DNA of 64,000 nucleotides from Congeria kusceri (Eukaryota; Mollusca; Bivalvia; Myida; Dreissenidae), in assembly GCA_027627225.1 (NCBI GenBank), contig CM051034.1, forward strand, positions 16,104,980 through 16,168,979. Direction: 5' to 3'. The notes below the pieces were generated by a model. It saw only the letters and a list, made by a program, of their open reading frames with translations, searched no databases and was not told the origin of the DNA. This document shows, in pieces, positions 40,701 through 49,700 of this stretch (its first letter is position 1; every line of letters begins with the position of its first letter). The position numbers and the translations under genes are program-made.

Positions 40701-43700
40701 TATGTGTAAAAACACAGTGAAATAATCATTAATTATGAATTAGTATTTATTGTCATGTGTATTGGGTAAAACATGTGTTGTAATAGATTTGTATGCCCCC
40801 TCCTTCAATGATGGGGGGCATGTAGAGTTTACCCTGTCCGTGGGTACGTACGTATGTATGTATGTTCAGATTCTTGTCTTGACAAGAGCTTTGTCCTGCA
40901 TTAGAGGATTTTCAAATAACTTGGTGGAAATGTTATGCATGGTAAGAGGGTGTGTCGCGCGCAAGAACCAGGTCCAAGGTCACACTTAAAGGTCAAATGT
41001 CAAATATAAGAATTTAAGCAATTTAGGCCTTGTCCGGAGCATAATTTTGTCCTGCATGGAAAGAATTTCGAGTAACTTTGCAGAAATATTAAGCAAAATG
41101 AGACAGAGTGTCACATGCAAGAACCAGGTCCCTAGGTCCAAGGTCAAGGTCATACTTAAAGGTCAAAGGTCAAATATATAACTTGGCACAAGAATTAAGC
41201 ATGGTACGACGGTGTGTTGTGCACAAGAACCAAGTCCCTAGGTCCAATTTCAAGGTCAAACTTAAAGGTCAAAGGTCAAATATTAGAGTTTAAGCCATAG
41301 ACCCTGTCCGGAGCATAATTTCAAATAACTGGCAGAAGTGCTAAGCATGTTGAGACGGTGTGTTGCACGCAAGAACCATGTCCCTAGGTCCAAGGTCAAG
41401 GTCACACTTAAAGGTCAAAGGTCACATGTAAGAATTTAAACCATAGACTCTGTCAGGAGCATAATTTTGTCCAGCGTGGAAGGAATTTCCAATTACTTGG
41501 CACAAGTGCTAAGTATTATGAGGCAGAGTGTCGCGTGCAAGAACCAGGTGCCTTGGTCCAAGGTGAAGGTCACACTTAAAGGTAAAAGGTCCAAGTATAT
41601 GTATAAATTTTAAGGTTTATAAAAAAAATTGTCAGGACATAACTATTGATTGGAAATTTGGGATACCTCAACTTACTTAACAAAATAAGATAATACATTA
41701 GCAGAAAGTACAATATAAAAGAACAATTCTTTTGCAAAATATTTTGTATGCATATAGACAAAGCGGCGGGGCCATGTAGCACAGGCTACAGAGGTAGGGG
41801 CATCTGTGTCTGTGGACACATTTCTAGTTTTTGTTTTATTTCCTCCGTTCGACTTGACAGTTTTCCAAAAAAAATTCATTAAACTGAAAATAAACTAGAT
41901 ATGTGTACACAGACATGAATGCCCCCACCTATGCAGCCTGTTCTACATGGCGCCACTTTGTCTATATGCATGCAAATTATTTGCAAAAGGAGAAATGTCC
42001 TTTTATATTGTACCTTCAGCTAATGTGTTCGCTTATTCTCTGAAGTAAGTCCAGGTATAACAAATTTCCAATCAATAGCTTTAGTCCGGACAAAAAAAAT
42101 CAAAAAAGGGTAGTAATTAAAGTTTTTGGGCAATTATGAGTTATGGTCGTTGTATGCTTCACTTACTCTTGCAATCTTAAATCATTCTGTGAAGAATGAA
42201 AAAAATGACTTTTATCAATTTTTGAATGATGCTTTGCACAGTCATCAATGCTTAACACTTGTGCCAAGTTATTTGAAATTCCTTCTATGCTCGACAAAAT
42301 TATGGCTCTGGTCTTATATTTGACCTTTGACCTTTAAGTGTGACCTTGACCTTGGACCTAGAGACCTGGTTCTTGCACGCGACACACCGTCTCATTATGC
42401 TTGACATTTCTGCCAAGTTATTTATAAATCCTCGAATGCTGGGCAAAGTTATTGTCCAGACAAGAATTCGAACATGCGTACACACATACAGGGTAAACAT
42501 TATATGCCCCCCCATCATTGATGGTGGGGGCATAGAAAAAAATGTGGCGTTACTGGCATTATTGAGGCCTTGAATTCAAATCTGGTCATGAAACAATTGA
42601 GCATAAACTGGCATAAACTGGCAAAATTCCATTGTCATTTCCTAGTCATAGGTGCTTTCTGTTATGTTTAAAATGAAGCAGTTATTAAATTAACACGAGT
42701 TGGATCATCAAGATGTTTCTACAAATATATTCACACTTGTTAGTGTAGCATTTTTAAAGGATAGCATATTCCCTATGTTCTGAAAACAATCATACAAACT
42801 AATTAAAATTAACATATTACAATTCATAGTTTATACCTTCAAAAACGAAGTTTGGGGGGGGGGTATATAGGAGTGAGCTTGTCGGTCCGTCTGTCTGTTG
42901 GTTTTTGGTTTCCGGATGATAACTCAAGAAAGGCTTGACATATTCCAATAATTTTTAGTACACATGTGTTACATCATATAATACAGGTCAAGTTCGATGT
43001 TGGGTACAAACCACTACATTTTGACAGTTTTCGCCCCTTTTTGACTTAAAATTCCTTAAAAACATGGTTTCCGGATGATAACTCAACAAGGGCTTGACCT
43101 ATTTAAATAATTATTGGTACACATGTGTAGCATCATAAAATACAGGTCAAGCTCGACTTTGGTTACAAACCACTAAATTTTGACAGAGTTATGGCCCTTT
43201 ATTTGACTTAAATTCCCTATAAACATGGACAACATCTCATAAAAGGCTTCACATATTTAAATTATTTTTGTTACATAGGTGTAACATCATGAAATATACA
43301 TCAAGTTCAACTTTTGTTACAAACCACTAAATGTTGACAGAGTTATGGATCCTATTGAAATTAAATTTTTCCAAATACACTGTTGACCATTCACAAATTA
43401 AAGCATTCTCTCTCTGTCCATTTCTTTGGAATGGATGCCATATTATTGTGGCAAGGCCCTATTGTGGGGGTATATCCGTCACTCATGTGACAATTCAAGT
43501 TCTGTCAACACGTTTACATTTACTTTTACATGTATTTGATATCCAATGCATTAGTGCTCAAAAATAAAATGCATATTGTTCATTGCTGAACAGTGTTTTG
43601 TTTTTGTAGTTCTGTCAACACCGTCCCATTAACAAGTACTTGGTATCCAATACATTACTTCTTCAAAATAAAATACTTAATATTTATTATCCGACAGGTG

Positions 43701-46700
43701 GTAACTGCTCCTGCCAGTGGTATGAACAGTGTGGGTCTGACGGCTCATGCGTCTGTCCTCAATACTGTGTCCAAATATATGAACCAGTGTGCGCTCAGCA
43801 ACCCGGTGGTGGGTTGGTAACCAAGGGCAACCTGTGTGAACTGAAACGGGAATCTTGTGCAACTGGCGGAATGATAAGGTTCTACATGGACGGGAAATGC
43901 CCAGGTAATGTATTGTCTTTTTTCATTACGTAAGACATGTAGCCATGTTAACTTGTATTTTACATAACATTTCAACATATAGATTACTTTGGTACTCTGT
44001 TGAGAATTAACATACTTGTTTTTATTGCATAAAATCCATTATTATTGGACAGGCGGTAACTGCTCCTGTCAGTGGTATGAAGAATGCAGTTCAAATGGCA
44101 CATGCTTTTGTCCTCAATACTGTGAGGCAATATGGAAACCAGTTTGCGGTCAGCAACCTGGTGGTGCGTTGGTAACCAAGGGCAACCTGTGTGAACTGAA
44201 ACGAGAATCTTGTGCAACCGGAGGAATGATAACGTTCTACATGGACGGGGAATGCCAAGGTAGATCTTATACTTATTTCCTTCAGTAGTTATGCTTTTAA
44301 AAAATAGAGGAAACCTATAAATGATACCCCGATCTGTCCACTGTTGGTCCAGTGAAATGTTAACAATAGATCATTTCTCGCGAGTCTGGATCTATGTTGT
44401 AAACAAGATCAGACAAATAATACGTTCTAAATAATCTACTTTTCAATTGTATCACCAGTGACAATTTTCTTGGTAAAATGTAATTTAAATAAAACATATG
44501 TGTAAATTTCAATAAAATTATATGTTTTATTTCATTTGTGGTCATAAACATATTTTCACATGTGGCTGTTTCACTTGTGAAAATAATATACTTTCTATGA
44601 CCACACATACACTAAAATATGACTACACTATCCCTTTTTTCCAATGATACATTGGCTAAGCTGGTTCGGAAGAAATATTTAAAGAACCATATGTTACACC
44701 CCTTGTAATGCATAAATGTGGATGCCTCATCTGAAGAATCATATAGCTTAATTGCGATGTTAATGTGCATTATCTCTTTGACAGCACCAGAAACCTGCAG
44801 TGTTGGATTCTTTGAGCGAGCAATAAATGAGACATGCTACCTGTGGTTTATGAAATACATGGAGTCGGGACATTGCAAGTAAGTTTGTTGTGATAATTAC
44901 ACACTATTGTGCTTAAATTAGGTGGATTGTTAATGTAACTATAAGCGAAAAAAACACTATGAATGACTTATTAGGTGTTGATATTATTAGTATACACTGG
45001 TAGTGTTTTTTGCAATGTTATTGACACAGCTTTTGCCTTGCTAACCTTCAAAGAAGTGTTTGCTACTTGTGTCTGCAATTAATCAGTATATTTCCAATCA
45101 ACTTCAATTTTAACTCTCATTTTCAGGGACTATGAAAATCTCCTCAGCTGCATCAATGTCCAGGCCATTGGAAAACAAGGCTACCCTTGCACTTTGGGCA
45201 CAATTGATACAATAGCAAAAGCAAGCTTCCAGAAATACATTGCCATAACACCGTTTTTCTGTACGTATTTAGCATGGATAAATGCTATGTAACTGAACTC
45301 CAAGAAAATTATCTTTACAGTTTAATTAAATATATAGAAAACGGTATAGATTATATATATGATTGTCACGAATAATCAGGAGACATCAGTAACTGAATGT
45401 CTCATTACTTCAAGTGTTTAGACCGTATTATCCCATATTCAAAACGGTGTAGATTGAACATATACAATGCTGTCATATTGGTCACTTTGGACGTGACAGG
45501 AATAGTTAAGTAAAAGTTTCGGCAGCTTGTATTCGTTCATATCAGTCATGCTGAGATAGAAATGCCTAGGGCTTCAACCAGCCGACTAAGATGACTATAT
45601 ACAATGAAAACTAAACAGCCATCCATGGCAGCCATGTCTTAAAGTGAATCATTGGTTAAATGGGTCACCCAATAATAAGTAAGCTGCATAAGGTTTTACT
45701 ACAATCTGTGATTAAAGCATTCCTAGATCTATTTAGTGTCACATTACCATCATTGCCTCGTTGTACATTTTTCTGTTGTATCTCATTCCATATCAACATA
45801 TTAACGGTCAATATAATGTGAAAGCCACGAGGTCAATAAAACATGTAAACCTAAATGTTTGACACGGGTATTCTAAATATCACTACAGATTATGCAAGAA
45901 CAGATATTGTCCCCAATGTTTTACACGGGTATTCTTAATATCACTACAGGTGGTACGACAGTAGATCTTTCATCCACGGACGGTAGGGTCAGTGTCAGCA
46001 TATACCTCAGTGGCGGTAAGTTTGAAAACTACACCGTGAAGTCGCTGGTCTCCTTGTTCGACATGAGCAACCTGGCGCTGACCATCATCCCCACCTCTGC
46101 GAAACGCCAGACAAGACCACCGTTGGTAAGAGAGACCAATAAACATGAATTTATAAAGGAGAAAAAAATTCCAGATGTAAAAATATTTGGAGAAATGATC
46201 AAATAATGTTCGACAGTTAGCTTTGCAAGGTTTATGGTATTAAATTGTAGAAGACCCTTATATGTGCGGTAATGTTTGTTTGTGCAACTTCGTTATTGCA
46301 TATCATCACATTAGAGCAGTAAATCAACATGTGCTGTGCTAAATATCAGCATTTATTGAGTGCTTACACTAAAGTGACCATATAATAATACAGTAATAAT
46401 ATATATGCGACCTAAATATTCTTACTTCATGGTACATCAATGCAGTATAGTGATGAAAGAAGGGGTAAACGCTGGTTTTATTGTAAAGCAAATACATGTA
46501 TTTGTCTCTGTGCTGTATTTACTCGAAAGTTATTGTTTGTCTTTGTAGACTGATGTTTTCTTGGTATCGAGGAATGGAAGTACATTCTCCGTTGATGACA
46601 TGTAAGATACTTTCAGATTTTGTTGTAAAGTCAGCCATGTTAAATTGTAAATAGAATGCATAGTCTACCTGTATTTAAATGTGATATATGACTTCTTAAT

Positions 46701-49700
46701 TTATTGACGTAAGTTATTATATTGTTGTGATTTTATTTAATTTCGGAACATCTTAGATGTATATGAATTTATTTGGTAGAGGTTATTAAAGCAATATAAA
46801 ACATATGTTTGCCTTCCCATCAATATTATACATGTACATGCGAATGGTTGCTGTGAGATGGAAATGCTTGGTATTACAGGTATATGACAGACACCATGAC
46901 ACTTGCTGACTTCGATATCAACGCTGGCGGCAAGAACGTGCACATGTACACATTGCGTTCTCCAGTTTCTGAGGGCGACAAAGTGACAGTGCATTTCGCC
47001 AGAGATTTCATTGACAACTATGACATAGATGTTCTTGGACTAAAGTCTATTTCTCTAGTTTTGACCAACACAAGAGATAACAACTACACTGTTGTGGGAT
47101 TCAAGCATTCCAATTTGACAGGTCAGTACTTTTTTCAAGACAAATTACCGGTACCATATATATTAAAAATGTCTCACTGGGTTTCTGTTTCAAACCATAA
47201 TTATGATGAAGTGTTGTTGTTAGGAAAATGAATATCTGTTCAGCTAAGATAGGAACATGAATTTCTGTTGAGCTCAAGAAGATGCATTTCTTAAAATCTA
47301 ATCAGAAGATGTAAATCTCAAATTGTTTGTTTTATGCCAATTATTTACTTGGCCAGATCGCTGGAGCGAACTTGAGAATCAGTTCCCGTCGTCGAGAGAC
47401 GCGGTTTGTGGCAGCCATCTTGTCCTCAGTGAGATGTTGGGAGGGATGTGCCTCAACGCCGACCTCAAGAATTCGTCCGCGTCCAACCAGACTCGTTGCC
47501 TGTATGTTCTCTACCTCACTAGTAACTCAGTATAATCAGATGTGGCAGTTTTACCTATATAAACATCAGGCAATTAGTCTGATGTTTATTAGATAAGTGT
47601 GTATGTGCTCTTTTATTTCGTGTGTGAGAAAATATCTTTTTTTTTCTCATGCTTGTGATAGGGTGATGCAATGTTAATTTTCACTATCAACTTTCTTGCT
47701 AACAGATTAAGTCCTATGTCTTTTTTATCATTCTTATGCACATGTATTAGCTGTTCCTGTAAGAGATAGGTACACTACGGTATACTGTATGTCTTCAGAG
47801 CGGAGTGGCGCGCAGCTGTTTGCCTGGAAGACAAGCTTGGCTCCATTGGGATTGACTGTGAGATGGTTGCCATGAGAGACGTGCTGAACCAACCAGACTT
47901 TAGAAGCACCTTTTTCAATAATTCACCACCGTCCTGTGGTACTTAATTTGTTAAAGTTGTGATCAAGTCGTGATGACGAAAGCCATAATTCTTTAACCCT
48001 TCTGCTGAGAATTCAAATTGACATCAAAGATTAATAAGAATCATTGTGTTGCAATTTATGTTTTAAGAATGATCGCTCAGTATGTAATCTTGCAATGCTA
48101 ATATCTGCAATTGGCTTACTTGTGGGTGCCGTTATTCATTATTTCAGAGAACAATTTTCCATGTGAGAGTCAGTTTATAATGCTCGGAGACCAGATTGGA
48201 TCGGTGTGTCTGCCCGGTGTCGTCAACCTGCTGACGATCCCAAGGCCAGGATTGCTCAACGCTACCACCCTGGATGGATCAGAACTGCTCTCCTGCAAGT
48301 AGGTCACCAGTGTATCAATTGGTGTTGCTGTTAAATTTGAAAACAGAGAAGAACACTTTAAGAGCATAAATTAAGAGTGCATTTGTTATTCCAAAATATT
48401 AAAAAGAACACTTTCAGAAATGTTTTTACTGTAAAATATTGGTATAATTAGACCAGACAGTAAAACATTTTCCTGTAACATGTTTTTGCGCTGATTTCAA
48501 AGCATTTTAGTTTGTAAATAAGTATAATGGACAAAATAACGCTAGACCATTTTGGATAAAAATGAAGAGAATTTAGGGACATTTGTTTATTTACATCATT
48601 GCATTTGACATGTTCAATTTGTTAAACGTAAGCATCGTTTCCCTCTCTGATAGTGTTTGGCGAACTAGCGTCTGGTGTGCCTACGGCTTCCTGATGATGC
48701 AGAATGGTTCCGATGTTGGTATCTGTGACGTCACCCGGCACGTGCACCCGACGATGATCGCCATGACCCAGATGTCCACCGAAAACGAGAATCCTTCACC
48801 TGTGGTTGGAGCGGAACATTTCAGACAATGCGGTATGTCGCTGTCTTAGTTTCCTCTTAATTTTCATATTTTAACTCTGCTTTGGAAATCGAATTTATAT
48901 GTTGTACTTTTTATGCGTTTAATGCTTCTACGTGTAATTTCTTATAAGCGCCGTTGTTTTTTTCTTTTGATTACATGATTACTGTTGCTGCTTTCATGAA
49001 ATGTACATGTTTGTTGTATATGTTGGTCCTATGATACAATGCAGCCTCGAGTATCGGCGAACAGCCTGTATCGAAATGCCCAAAGAATGACGACCTCTTG
49101 AACACGGTCATCGCGTCATGCGGCAAATACGTGGTGGAGCTGTTGCACGGTGGAAACACCTACCAGGCCATCTGCAGGTTAGGAAGTTGGTCGCATTCGG
49201 CAGTCATTCGTATTGATTCAAGGCCAACGAAAGTGTTGTCTTTCATTCTAGGCGTTTAAAGTTATCGTCTTTTTATCGAAGTATATTCTTTGAATGGCTC
49301 ATTGTTCTTTGTTTTGTTATGTACTATATATTATTTCTAACATTGGGTAGCATACTTGCCATTAAAACTGTAAATTGCATTAAAGTGGTATAATTGTTTG
49401 ATATTTTAACAGCGGAATGAAGTACTGCACGGACGTTATTGTGAAGAACTACCAGCCATTCTGTGACACAATCGGAGATATAATGGCTGCTGGGTGGCAG
49501 AAGATTACTTACGCAAACTACATCGGCGACAAGTTGGGATTCAATCCTGCAAACTGTACAGGTACTTCTTACATGTCGTAAAACTGTTTGTGCCTTTTGT
49601 GGTACTTTATAGGCGTATTGTAATAACTAAATTCTTACGGCCAACATTCTATTCAAAGCATGATTTGCATAGGATTGAAGAGGTTTGAAAGGTCCTATTA

